Origin: Combretum micranthum
Taxonomy: Eukaryota > Streptophyta > Magnoliopsida > Myrtales > Combretaceae
Direction of reading: 5' to 3'
Assembly (NCBI GenBank): GCA_024138025.1
Contig: JAMXBD010000396.1
Coordinates: 333,501-397,500 of the forward strand
DNA length: 64,000 nucleotides
Below, piece by piece: positions 25,101 to 35,984 of the stretch (within the stretch, counting starts at the first letter, position 1; every line of letters starts with the position of its first letter). The notes beneath the pieces are model-generated. The model was not told where the DNA came from, ran no database searches, and worked only from the letters and a program-made list of their open reading frames with translations. Both the position numbers and the translations under genes were made by a program.

Positions 25101-25426
25101 GTGATAGGATCGTTCCGGTGGCAGTCGACTGTAAACAGAATATGTTTTATGGTACGACCGTTCGTGGGGTTAAGTTTTGGGACCCGTATTTCTTTTTTAT
25201 GAATCCTAGACCAAGGTACGAGGTGACGTTTTTGGATAGGCTGCCGGAGGAGATGACATGTAAGGCTGGAGGGATGTCGGCAATTGAGGTGGCGAATTAT
25301 GTGCAAAAGGTGCTGGGTGATGTTTTAGGGTTTGAGAGGACCAGTATGACTAGGAAGGACAAGTACATGTTGTTGGGTGGAAACGATGGTAAGGTCGAAT
25401 CGATGTATAATGGTAAGAAGGTTTAA
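19185..25426 (+). CDS. GPAT8: sn-2 glycerol-3-phosphate acyltransferase, GPAT4/6/8 clade (three exons, two 1-nt deletions in exon 1)
   Basis: It transfers an omega-oxidised acyl group from CoA to the sn-2 position of glycerol-3-phosphate and, in this clade, removes the phosphate to give 2-monoacylglycerol for cutin; an ER-membrane enzyme. Exons are 19185-19493, 19943-20255 and 24545-25426, all with GT-AG introns. With the two lost bases counted, the protein is about 501 residues, normal for the family. The N-terminal HAD-like phosphatase domain has DLDGT (residues 27-31) and GDRESD (195-200), so it looks catalytically competent, unlike GPAT5/7 types. Hydrophobic stretches lie at about 41-90 and 247-267. 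The acyltransferase domain has HRTALD (310-315), PEGTTCREP (373-381) and IVPVA (397-401). In exon 1, between 19285 and 19310, two single T losses in T runs shift the frame; adding them gives the family sequence [23 protein letters not shown] 19185 is the first in-frame ATG. The GPAT4/8 assignment rests partly on synteny. Confidence 0.93.
19494..19942 (+). other. GPAT intron 1
   Basis: A GT (GTATGA) to AG (GGGGTTAG) intron of 449 bases. The codon for Arg at 'AVLPR-FYA' is split after its second base, a phase shared with the family sequence continuing in frame into exon 2. Confidence 0.9.
20287..21592. repeat. tandem duplication inside GPAT intron 2, copy 1
   Basis: Starts TTATTATTGCCTAAAAAAG and matches copy 2 from end to end, 1306 bases further on. 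Both include the ATTTCTCGGCACTTTTGAAC stretch, a CAT-triplet microsatellite (about 21183-21206) and the CTATGGACCTAGGATTTTG stretch. Confidence 0.95.
21593..22901. repeat. tandem duplication inside GPAT intron 2, copy 2
   Basis: Directly abuts copy 1 and ends in TTATTATTG again at 22902. Differences from copy 1 are almost all indels of one to a few bases (for example TGCCGAAC against TGCCTGAAC, and CGGTTATATC against CGGTATTAATATC) with few substitutions. Confidence 0.95.
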
Positions 25427-27777
25427 TCCATGACGATTTGAAGGTTGTATTATTGATCTTGTTAATGTATGAGTGTTCGAAACACTTGTTAAAGGCCGTG
25501 AAATTATATGATTTTTAATCATCGTACTTTTTTTTTCAAAAAGATATATGTGTGGAATGTTGAAAAGTTATTTTATTTGGCCTTTTACCAAGTGTTTTGA
25601 ATCTCCATTACCACTTTAATTATATTGTATCACTTTTTTTTTTTCTTTTTCCTTTCTAGTTTATGTAATTGGGGTTCATTGAATGTACTATTTAATAAAA
25701 CTGCTGATAATTGTATTCTTTTCCTTTGGAAACTCAAAACTTTATTAGTCATCAATGTGTAGGCCAATGAGTAAATTAGTTTATTACATTGGGAGCTTTT
25801 AAGTTTAGTGGTTGTTAGAAAACCTATTATGGTCATTCAAATTTTAGGTATTATAAGTTTCCTACGACGGTTTTGGAGGTACAATGATGTTACACAAATT
25901 AAGCCAAGCAAGACCTAACTTCAATGGATGCAGATTATTGGTATCATAATTAATAGATAATATTATTTGTATTTGTATTGTTCTGTTGTCAACTCGACCA
26001 TGTTTACTTTTGTCTCATCTGAAAATCCAAATCATCGCATGTAGGAGCTGAAAATCCCCGAATACGTACTTTATTGTGCCAAAACCTAGCGGCTCAAGCT
26101 GAATTTTCGTTCAAATTTTGAGAGAGAATATGACCAACGAAATTACGCTTAAGATGTATAGTAAAGACATAATAGAACCAATTAAACCTAATTGAGTTCA
26201 AATTCAACAATAAATTTTGAAACTAGAGTTTAGCGAAAACTTGGCATAAAATTGTAGTTAAAATAAGTTGGATCTTAGAGAATTAAATTCATTATTTAAC
26301 TTAAGTATTTAGAACATTATATATACACACACTTGTGCTCAAATTTCACTCAAATTCGATTCTTTGCCAAACTTGATTTTGAGAGAGCTCATTGAACTAA
26401 ATACGTATGCCTTAAGTAGCATGAGCTTAAGTTCAGCTCGATAACAATTGAACGGGATTCAAGCAAATGCGAAGCTGAACTCGAGTTATTTCAAAATGGT
26501 TAAATTCATTGATACCCTTAATGCTTGGTGAATTCGATTCTTTGCCAATGTAACTTTGTTTTAGGATGGTGTTCAGTGCGATTTTATAGTTGTGGGGTGG
26601 GCTGTTGATCTAACAAATATTCACCTAATCTGTTATGATCTAAAAATCTTTTCCAAAGAGAAGACGAGACGGGCTTGTTTGGATTGTCATTTAAGTATCA
26701 TTTTCAAACCAAACCAAACTAATACTAAACCGATACGGATATGATACCGATGAAAAATCAATAATTTTACTCGTAAATTGATTAAACCGAACCGATACTA
26801 AACCGATACCAAATCGATATATTGATTCGATATAGACAAAAATATGATAATCCAAGTAGGCCCTAAATGCACCAAGGTAATGACTTTGGGATAGATTTAT
26901 GTTGTTTCTCTAATGTATTTTTATCAATTTCAATGAGACATCTTAACTATAATTGCATTTTCGAGTGGATTCATTTAAGGATGTCTTTTCCAACACTAAA
27001 AAGATAAGGGTTTGTTTGTTTTGCCATCTTTCTATCATTTTGGCTTCATCTTTTTGTCGTTTTCAAACAAACTGTTTGTCAAAAGTAGATACCGATGGAA
27101 AACAGATATTTTTACTTATAAACTGATCAAATAAGCCAAATACTGATATGAAATAGATATGATATAGATACTGATGAAAAATAGATCTAAAATCTGAAAT
27201 TAAACTCTTGATATATTTGCAAAAACACATCATAGCACAGACATATAACACTAAATAGAAAAATAAGGAGAAGGTAAAACAATTATCCAATCACAAGACA
27301 AATATACCTCTTATGTAAATAAAGATAGGTTATAAATTAATTTGTAAGTTGATCAGTGAACCAGCCCATTAAACTAACAAAAATAGCACATTAGGGTTGG
27401 TGTTTTCAATCCAACAAAAAGTTTCATAAGGCCAGTCCATTCAATTCATTGGTTAGAGCAAAAAGCTTATAATAGACATGATTGGATTGGCAATTCTTAT
27501 ATTTCAATGGGCGTAAGCAAGTGACAACCACATGCCTTGTTGACTTTGCGATAAAGAATAAGGAGGGAATTGAATTTTAATTCAACAGGAATGTAATAGG
27601 GTTATAATGATTATTACAACGTTCACTTGATGTAAAAGATAAAACAAATAATTATTGGAGTTAAAGGTAAAATATCTATAATATCTCTTATATTTATTAT
27701 AGAGAGAAGATAATTATATAATTGATATTTTCAAAACAAGAGCATTTATTACAAAGTTAGAAAATAAACCATTGAAT
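25427..27777. other. intergenic, GPAT 3' flank
   Basis: A possible polyadenylation signal AATAAA lies at 25694, about 270 bases after the GPAT stop. 26080-26480 carries decayed 'GGCTCAAGCT' / 'GAACTCGAGTT' motifs typical of AT-rich plant repeats. Two short MITE-like elements follow (26671-26863 and about 27008-27200). The left target duplication of the LINE (TAAACCATTGAAT) is at 27765-27777. Confidence 0.45.
26671..26863. repeat. short MITE with inverted termini
   Basis: The left end GGGCTTGTTTGGATTGTCAT and the complement of the right end (GGGCCTACTTGGATTATCAT) agree at most positions. The interior holds GATATGATACCGATGAAAAA and repeated 'ACCGATAC' text. Related copies occur at about 27008-27200 and 60897-61120. 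No certain target duplication. Confidence 0.6.
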
Positions 27778-27817
27778 AAATGTATTTGACAAAAAAAAAA
27801 AAAAAGGTGATACACCC

Positions 27818-29213
27818 ATGGAAAACCTCTCACACACTGGCACACTAAAGGATACAGATGAAGACCTCTGGTGGCGAGCGAAAAAGTGTGCTACTGACGA
27901 CTGTACATTTAATAGTGCTAGCCTACAAGAAAAGCCACCTGATCCTCCTTCTTACAAAGATAGTTTGTTCTGTAATATCATTGGAGCTTGTGAAGAAGGG
28001 TTTTTTGGAAGCCAAAGCTATGGGATGGACATAGAAAATGAGAAAGCTGGAGAACAAGATAAGTCTACTTGTATAGATACTGCTGAGTGCGGTATAGGGA
28101 AAATATTGTTCTCAAATGAGGATAGGATGCAAATGGATGCCCCTTGGAAAAACTCCTATATTGTAAAAGTTATGTGACCAAATCCTGGTTTTGTCGCCAT
28201 GTAGGAAAAACTAAGTAGCTTATGGCAAAAGAGTTATATTATAGCTTTTAATCCAAGTGACAAAACAAGCTTCATTATTAAGGAGGGACCTTGGTTTATT
28301 AATAAGCATTTCGTAGCTATTACGAAATGGACCCCGAAATTTAAGCCTTCCTCAGATAAGTTTGAATCCATTGCTATTTGGGCGAAAATCACGGGTCTCC
28401 CTATTGAATATTATTCTTTAAGAGCTGTACAACTCATTAGCAACTCCTTGATCGCATGCTCAAATATGATGCCCATGTTATTAGTGCCGAAAAAGGGAGA
28501 TTTGCTAATATTTACATTCAAATTGATGTCGGTACACCTTCAGTCACCGTCTTTGTTGATGGGATGGAACTAAAGGTCCAATATGAGAGCCTCCTAATGT
28601 TTTGTAATAGTTGTGGGTACATTAGCTACTCAGTTTCGGCCTATTCATGGAGTCAGACCTATCTAACATAACCTTTCAGATAAGACTTCAGGCAGTAGAT
28701 CTGAGGAAAAATCTTAGAAGCCACTCTCATCGAGAGACCAGAATCCTTATTATATGATTAGATAGTGGTTCAAAGGAAAAATACAAGAAGGCAAAAGGAT
28801 GCATCCCAGTTTGACGCGCATCAAAAAAATCAAGAAAATGTGGGTCTGCCCTCACAGAGTCTGCTAACATCTACTGTCCCTTCCCAAGGCAAAAACTATT
28901 CTTTTCTTCCTCCCACTTCAAGCCTACTTACTCGGATTAACACCACTGCTGGAAAAAAAACCCTTTCACCTTCACTCAAAAAATGCCTACTTCTTCTCTT
29001 CCCTCTACCTCTTCTAGTTCACCCGCTTCCTTTACTCGAGCAAAACAGCGTCTCACAAGACTAAAGAACACTGTTAGAAAGAATGTCAATCTGCGTGGAG
29101 ATACTTTTCGCAGTAAGAGTCCTTCACAAGGACTCAGCAACGCCTTGGCCAGCCAATCGGTAGAAAATATTGCACGTCAACTATCTAGACAACTTCACCA
29201 GAATCTAGATTGA
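27818..29213 (+). pseudogene. LINE ORF1 remnant (DUF4283-like domain, zinc knuckle)
   Basis: An open piece of 119 codons starts at 27818 (MENLSHTGTLKDTDEDLWWR). After a stop the text continues with 'SYIIAFNPSDKTSFIIKEGP', 'WFINKHFVAITKWTPKF' and 'SIAIWAKITGLPIEYYS', the hallmark of the DUF4283 domain in plant LINE ORF1 proteins. After a frame shift near 28450 it goes on with 'GRFANIYIQIDV' and 'VQYESLLMFCNSCGYISY', the start of a CCHC knuckle whose second half is lost. A Ser/Thr/Lys-rich tail follows up to 29213. The protein would bind the LINE RNA; this copy is inactive. Confidence 0.8.
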
Positions 29214-29712
29214 ATTGATCCATACGATATACAAAGACGCCCTAAGGAAGGCCAGCTAAATTCCATAGTTGACAATGCGACCTACTTTCCTTGAAGGAAG
29301 AATAATAGCGGACAGATTCAAGAATCATCTGCGCACCATGAAGAAGTACAAACTCCTAATCCTGACATCGCACACCAGGGAATATCTCAACTACGAAATC
29401 ATCTTCAACATGTGGCGGGAAATTAGCTTCCAAGCACTAACAAGAACCTTGCCGATCATGGATATGCTGGTGTACACAATATTGGAATACATCTCGGAGG
29501 AGAAGCCACAACAATGGATTATGGGAATGGAGGAGGAAACTCCACTTCTCCTCAAGACCAACTACAAGCCATGCTTCTTGAGGATAAACATCCTCCAGCT
29601 TAGGCACCTTGAGGTTGGAAGATTGCCATGGTATCAACTTCTTTTTTCCATGCAAAATGTTGCCATGATTGACGCCAACGTAGTGAACCTTAGCAGCTAC
29701 TGCCATGTCCCT

Positions 29713-32700
29713 TTTTGTATCTTATCTTAGAACACCAGGGGTTCCCCTCTTGAGTTACTTTTAACCAACATCCGAAATCCGGTCCGTACGTATTAACTTG
29801 ACTTGATTGTTCTTTTGAAGCCCCGTATGGTTGAACGTGAGGCAAAAGTTTTGGGTAACCATCTCCAATATAATATAGATACTTTTGTGTTGAATCAGTG
29901 GGCTATAGTGGTAGCATTGTTATCTTCTAGAAGCAATTGGGTATTGTCGTCAATACATTCTTTCACTCCAGCCAGGAAATTCACCTCCGTATCTAAGTAT
30001 TTTCTTCTCAACCCTTCTTTGTTTCTGCCATATATGCTAGTACCTATTGTAAGTATACGAAGCTCCTTTAGGAAAATGTAGAACGTACATCTGAAATACT
30101 AAGTAGGCCCTGGCTGATTACTGGCGACTTTAATGAAGTTGTGGCAATCAATGAGTAGGATAGTAGAAATATTAGTTAGAATAGAGTTCACAGATTCCAA
30201 CAATGTATGAATGTCTATGGTACGTTAGACATAGGTTTTGTGGGGCCCATTTGTCACACCTCATAAGGTATCCTAGAAGTATGATAAGTCATGTATCAAT
30301 TCGAAATCAAATATGCTAATATTTAACTATCAAGACTTCTAGAGAGACACATGAGCATCACACCTACAGAATACTCTGTGGCATGGAACAGTTGTACAAG
30401 ATCTTAGGATGTTTAAGAATAAGAAAAACTAGATATATATAAGATACAAACAAGAATTACATTATAAAAAACTTGAATTAAATCCTAACTATTACATCGT
30501 AAATTTTATCTAAACTACATTTCTCAAAACTTTCTTACGAATAACTTCGAATCTCTCTTCATCCCATAATTGTTCTTCATATTCCTTTAAATCATGAAAT
30601 CAAACATTTCAGGAGAGTATGAACTCAGCTAGCTCCATGAGTAACTAGATCTTAAAACATTTCAACCAATATAAACAAGTCTGATTATCAAACATATGCA
30701 ATGCTACACTCATTCATATTGAAATGCATAGTTTAGATGATCGGAACCTAAACAATGGAGATTTACGCCCTTTCTTAGGGGTTAAAGTACTGACTCAAGT
30801 CATTCACGTCTAGTAGAATTATGAACTAAGGAAGGAGGTGCTTTCTTATTTTAGAGTATCCAGCTCATAGCTATTTCAACACAAAATCATTTTATATAAC
30901 AAACATAACCTCTAACTGCCCTTTAGATATAACTAAGGAGGGAAAATTTCAATTTGAAATACATTTTATTGAAAAATAACCTCTAACATCTCCATGACAT
31001 AGCTAAGGAGAGAGGATTTTCTTTGAGACCCTTTTTATCAAACATAGCCTCTACTTCTCCTTAGAAAAACTAAAGAGTGAGGACTTCACCTTGAACTCAT
31101 TTTGAGCATGGATCAAAATGTTTTTACTGCCAATACACCTCCACTTCCCTTAGAACCACAGAACCTTTCCAAGTATTAATCCCTAAAGCCGATTCCAACA
31201 CGAACGACGTCCTTTGGTGCCTGCTTAATTCCCGTGAAGCCGACAACCCTATAGTAGCCCTAACCAGATTCACTAGACTCTCAAAGGCACTACTATAGAA
31301 TCAAAGTATTAATACGTGACGTGAATACCATGCTAATGCAAGGCATGCTATGGTGCAATACGTGTTCGGTTTATTTAATGGCCGGATAAAGCTTATGCCA
31401 GATTATTTGGCGATCAAACAATTTCTCAACAATCCACATAACACAATCCTTAGTTAATACAATTCAAGCAACTTTAGCTTTTGTTATTAAAGTTTTTCAA
31501 TCATTCAATCACTACACAACATGCATTGTACCCATCCCCATACATAATCAATTATTGTTATAATTTAATCTTGTGCTACTATATTACACCCACAATCGAT
31601 GTAATTAGATCAAAAGCACTCACCTAATACCGAGCTAAGGAGTAGAAATCTTCTAGTAAATTCAAATATTGGTTCATGTTTATTTCTCCTACGAAATAAA
31701 ATAAGAATTACTCATAATTTCATGTTCTATATTAATCTACACTTAACTTCTTTATTAACTTAGTATTTATTAATCCTATTAACTTAAATTATAATTAAAT
31801 TTATTTCATTAGCTTAACCTTATTTACTATTTATTAGTCTAAATTTTACATAATACAAGCATTAACACTTGTGTTTAAGGCTATAAACAGGCATACATAT
31901 ATCTATCAAAACATACACAGTAATAGAACACATCATACTCACATGCTTAGTGATTCCTATAAACATATGCATTACTATTAAACCAAATTCAATAACATAA
32001 AGCATCATATTCATGTTCATCTAACTCATTTTCTAAAAACACATATTTAAGATATCTCATTTCCTTTAATATCTAAGAACTAATATACTATGATTACATC
32101 TAGCTCATTTACAAGTTCAAATTGATATTAACTTAGTTTAGCTAAGTTGGTTAGACTTAGTTATTCTAGTTCATTTTGGTTTACTAAAGTCTATTTAGTC
32201 AAGTTGGACCCAAGTTTATTAGCTAAGTTCACTTTATACTTAACTACACACATTTAATAAGCAAACACAAGTTTTTAACTTTGTTTGGCAAATATAGCAA
32301 CTAAAATTAATCAAAATTTAAGCCTTGACACTTTTAAAATTTGCAAAAACTTAGAACATGAAAGTTGTATATCTCTTTTTAAGCTTTCCCTGACCTCTTG
32401 AATTACCTGAATCCAAGTTCAAATGAAAAATTTATGATCAATTTACAAAAACATATTACTATAGGGGAGTATACACGACCCAAGTAGGGAGCCATGTACA
32501 ATTGGAACATCTCGTTCCATGCTTTTGATCAGTCATGGGTCCCCCTAAACGACCTATGTATCCCTTGTTTTCCTCTGTTATGAATTCCTTTACATCTTTT
32601 TCATAATTAATACACTTCCAATATCGACTACAGCATCATGAAAGTAGCATACAACATATAAACACAAATTTCATCACTTCTAATCCTACTTCACTTCATC

Positions 32701-34700
32701 AAAACATATCTAACTTCATCATCAAATCCTAACTTCACATATACATAAACTACTTAGGTTTTCAACTTTCATACTCAAATCTTCATCCTTCTCTAATTTT
32801 ATCACAAACCCAACTTCATCCTAGCTCTATATCATCATCTACATCAATAATCAATCATCAAACAAAGGAAAAGAAGAACTGGCATGTTTTAAGAAAAACT
32901 CCATCACTATCACTACGTGTTTGTCTTTATAGCTACTCCAAGCATGAACTATGTCTTCTATCTTGTTTCTATCCTCCATTTCTCTTTTAATTTTCTCTTG
33001 AACTTGAGATTTTAAAGAGGAATTGAAGAAAAGAAGGAAAATAAAGAAGAAGAGGAAGGGAAAGAAAAAGCATCGGTGAAAACAAGGAAGAAAGGGAAAG
33101 AAGAAAAGAAAATAGCAATCCCAAAAGTTAAAGGAAATAAAAATATATAAGGATAAGGATTAAAAGATTTTTAAGGGTAAGGAATTGGTATTTAAACTTG
33201 TCAGATGATTTTCTTAAGCATAAGAAATAATTGGGACATGATTTTAGAATTTATAGTATAGAAATTATTAGTTAGAAATGAAAATCTAGTTTTGGAATTT
33301 AACTTTGTAAAAACTTAATGTTTAGTTTGAGTTTGAGGTTAAAACTGATATTTTTAAATAAGCAAATGAAGTAAAAAATTTATGAGGTTTTAGAAAATGG
33401 AATTTTAGACTAAAGCTCAAAGGTTTGGGACTTTGCAAAACACTTAAATCACATATTTAGATTTTTTTTATAGAAATAAAGTTAGGGTAAAAGAAGTTTA
33501 AATAAATAATTGAAAGATTTGATTCATTGAAAAATGTTATTATGACAAATATATAATTTATTATAATATTTAAAGTCTTAACTTTTAATTTAAATCTATT
33601 TACTAATTTATATCAAATTATCTAGTCATATTATATAATTTACTGTAATTAATGTAAGGTTATCTAAACCAAGTTAATTATTTAGTTTGGATTTGGAAAT
33701 TTAGATTATAAAACTAATACTTTTAAACAAGAAATCAATCTCCAAATTTTATATATATTTAGAAAATAGGTTTTTGTTTCAAATCACTAAATAAAGTCTT
33801 CTATAAAATTTTTGGTGATTGAACTTTAGAAATTGGGTTTAATATAAAATTGAAAGAAAAGGAGTTCAAGTTGAAAATTTATTAAGATGATGAAGAAATT
33901 TGGTTTGTTGAAAAAGATAATTAAAGAATATAAACAAATAGAGAAGAATATGATTCCAAATTGAAGAATTTGATTCATAAAATAGGTCATGGAAATAATT
34001 AGATGAATGAAAAAGAATATTTGTTATCTCAATTTCAAGAAATTCATTTGTTAATTTGCTTAAATATTATCTATCTAATTGCATTCTATAGCTTAATTTA
34101 CTTAATTTAATTTAAGTTATGTAAGTTCTATTTTGAAATTTAACTCAAATTCAATAAAATAAATAATAAATTATTCGCATATTATACTAATCAATCAAAA
34201 CAATTAATTTTAGCTACACCAAAAATTTTGGGTATTACACCCCTTCACTTGGAGTAATCTAAATAAAAACCTGCAAAAGCTGATCATGTGTCGTATTGAC
34301 TGTGCTAGGGCAAACACTTCTTGGCTTTCCCATTTTCCTTATTCCAAACTTTTCCACATTGGCCATTCACAGTCCAATCACCATCCCATCCTATACCCTA
34401 TAAACCCAAGCTATCTAACCCCCTCAAATCACCTAGACCTTTTCGTTTTCAAAACATGTGGCTTAAGCGCCCCCTCTTCCTTCCCCTTGTTCATAAGACC
34501 TAGAATAATCTCCTGCCTCTTCCTTTTTTCCTCTCCTCCCTTATAAAAGATATCAGAAAATGGAATAAAGAGACCTTTAACAGTATCGATCAGAAAAAAT
34601 ATTACCTTCTTAACACCATTCGTAAAATAGATGCTTCTCTCTCTTCTTAGCCCTTACAAGAAACCTTTAGTGCCTTATCCTTTACTAAAGTTGAGTTGAA
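29713..34700 (+). pseudogene. LINE ORF2 endonuclease domain, split by a solo LTR
   Basis: It begins with 'ILS-stop-NTRGSPLELLL', the start of AP-like endonucleases where the stop replaces the usual tryptophan. 'LITGDFNEVV' near 30115 is the conserved GDFN motif. At 30251 the text 'LDIGFVGP' breaks off and resumes at 34240 with 'FTWSNLNKNLQ' and 'CRIDCARANTSWLSHFP', together the usual GFxGxxFTWSN...LDR region. The 4-kb block in between is the solo LTR described separately. Confidence 0.85.
30252..34239 (-). mobile_element. solo LTR, Tekay/Del chromovirus-like, inserted in the LINE
   Basis: On the minus strand it begins TGTAATACCCAAAATTTTTG (34239) and ends GGTGTGACA (30252), the termini typical of Tekay-type gypsy LTRs. 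Flanks are CCCATT (30246-30251) and CCCCTT (34240-34245), a target duplication with one change. Splicing the block out restores the LINE endonuclease text. At 3988 bases it is long, as Tekay LTRs tend to be. I saw no gag or pol and no second LTR, so it is taken as the product of LTR-LTR recombination. It contains a purine-rich stretch at about 33000-33115. Confidence 0.75.
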
Positions 34701-34719
34701 CAACACCCTTCGATAGGAG

Positions 34720-35984
34720 GAACTCCTTTGGGCTACTAAAGCCATATCAAATTAGATTATTGATGGCAAGAGAAATACAAAGTTCTTCCATGCTACCATC
34801 CTAGCTAGGTGCTCTAAAGTTCATATCGGGGGCTGTTTAACAATAATCATAGCTAGATCTCAAATGAAACTCAATTGGAAAGACATTTGTAGTTATTTTG
34901 CAAATATTTTTCAGTCAAAAAATTTACAAGTCTTAAAATATCGCGATTTTTAATGCCTTGAGGGTCCAACGATTGATGAGATAAATTACAATTCTCTCAT
35001 CCACATTCCCACTTTTGAAAATATCTTAGAGCTTTAAAAAGTATTGAAAGAAATAAAACCCTACGTATAGATGGTTTTAACTTTGCCTTCTTCCAAGACG
35101 CATGGATTATTGTTAGTAACAAGGTCAAGAAGGAAGTAATTTTTGTCTAGTTGAAAGGATCCGTCCCGAATAATATAAGTAAAACCTTCATTGTTTTAAT
35201 TCCAAAAAGACAAGTAGTGAACAAAATCTAGATAAAATCATTACAAAGATTGTTGTAAACCGCATCAGACCTTACCTTAATGATATTATTTGTCCCATGC
35301 AATCTAGCTTCCTCCCCAGTAGGAGTACTTCTAATAACACCATCTTCATGTAAGAGATTATGCACCGGCCCTCCAGGAAAAAAGGAAATATTGGTTGGAT
35401 GATTTGGAAGCTTTATTTGGAAAAGGCATTTGATACATTAGAATGTGATTTTTAATCAAAAAAGCCCTTAAAGTCTTGGGTTTTCCACAACACCTCATCT
35501 GTATCATCAACTCTTGTATTGCTACTTCTAGCTCTTCCATAATCATTAATGGAAAATGCTTTGAGGAGTTTAGCCCCTCGAGAGGCATCAAACAAGGGGA
35601 TCCTATGTCGCCCTACTTATTCATAATCACTATGGAAATTCTAAGTAGATGGATTTATTCCTTAGTTGAGCTAAATTGGTGGAAACCTATAAAGCTTAGG
35701 AATGTCTCACTTGCTTCTCACACCTCCTTTTTGCCGATGAAATTATCTTGATGGGGAAAGTAACAGAAGATAATGCCTCAACTATGTGGGATGCTTTTCA
35801 AATCGTCTACACTTAGTCTGAGCACAAAGTTAACTTAAGTAAATTTAGCATCATCTTTTCGCCGAATGTTCATAGTAGTACCAGAGGGAAAATTGCGCAA
35901 AGCCTTGGCATAAAAGAAGCTAATGAGTTGGGAAAGAACCTAAGGTTTTCCATTCATTTGGCTGATAATTTAACTAATGGAGAT
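34720..35984 (+). pseudogene. LINE reverse transcriptase, N-terminal and palm part
   Basis: Readable motifs are 'KIVVNRIRPYLNDIICPMQS', 'SSFLPSRSTSNNTIF', 'LYLEKAFDTLECDF', 'FSPSRGIKQGDPMSPYLF' (open at 35476-35751) and, in another frame, 'LLFADEIILMGKV'. In the active family the first and last of these active-site motifs carry aspartates: 'LDLEKA' is 'LYLEKA' here and 'FADD' is 'FADE', so catalytic residues are lost in addition to the frame breaks. The domain stops at 35984 in the second insertion. Confidence 0.85.

Noticed and set aside
30252..34239. A complete gypsy element instead of a solo LTR
   Set aside because: No gag, protease, reverse transcriptase or integrase motif was read in either strand, and no internal LTR repeat was seen.
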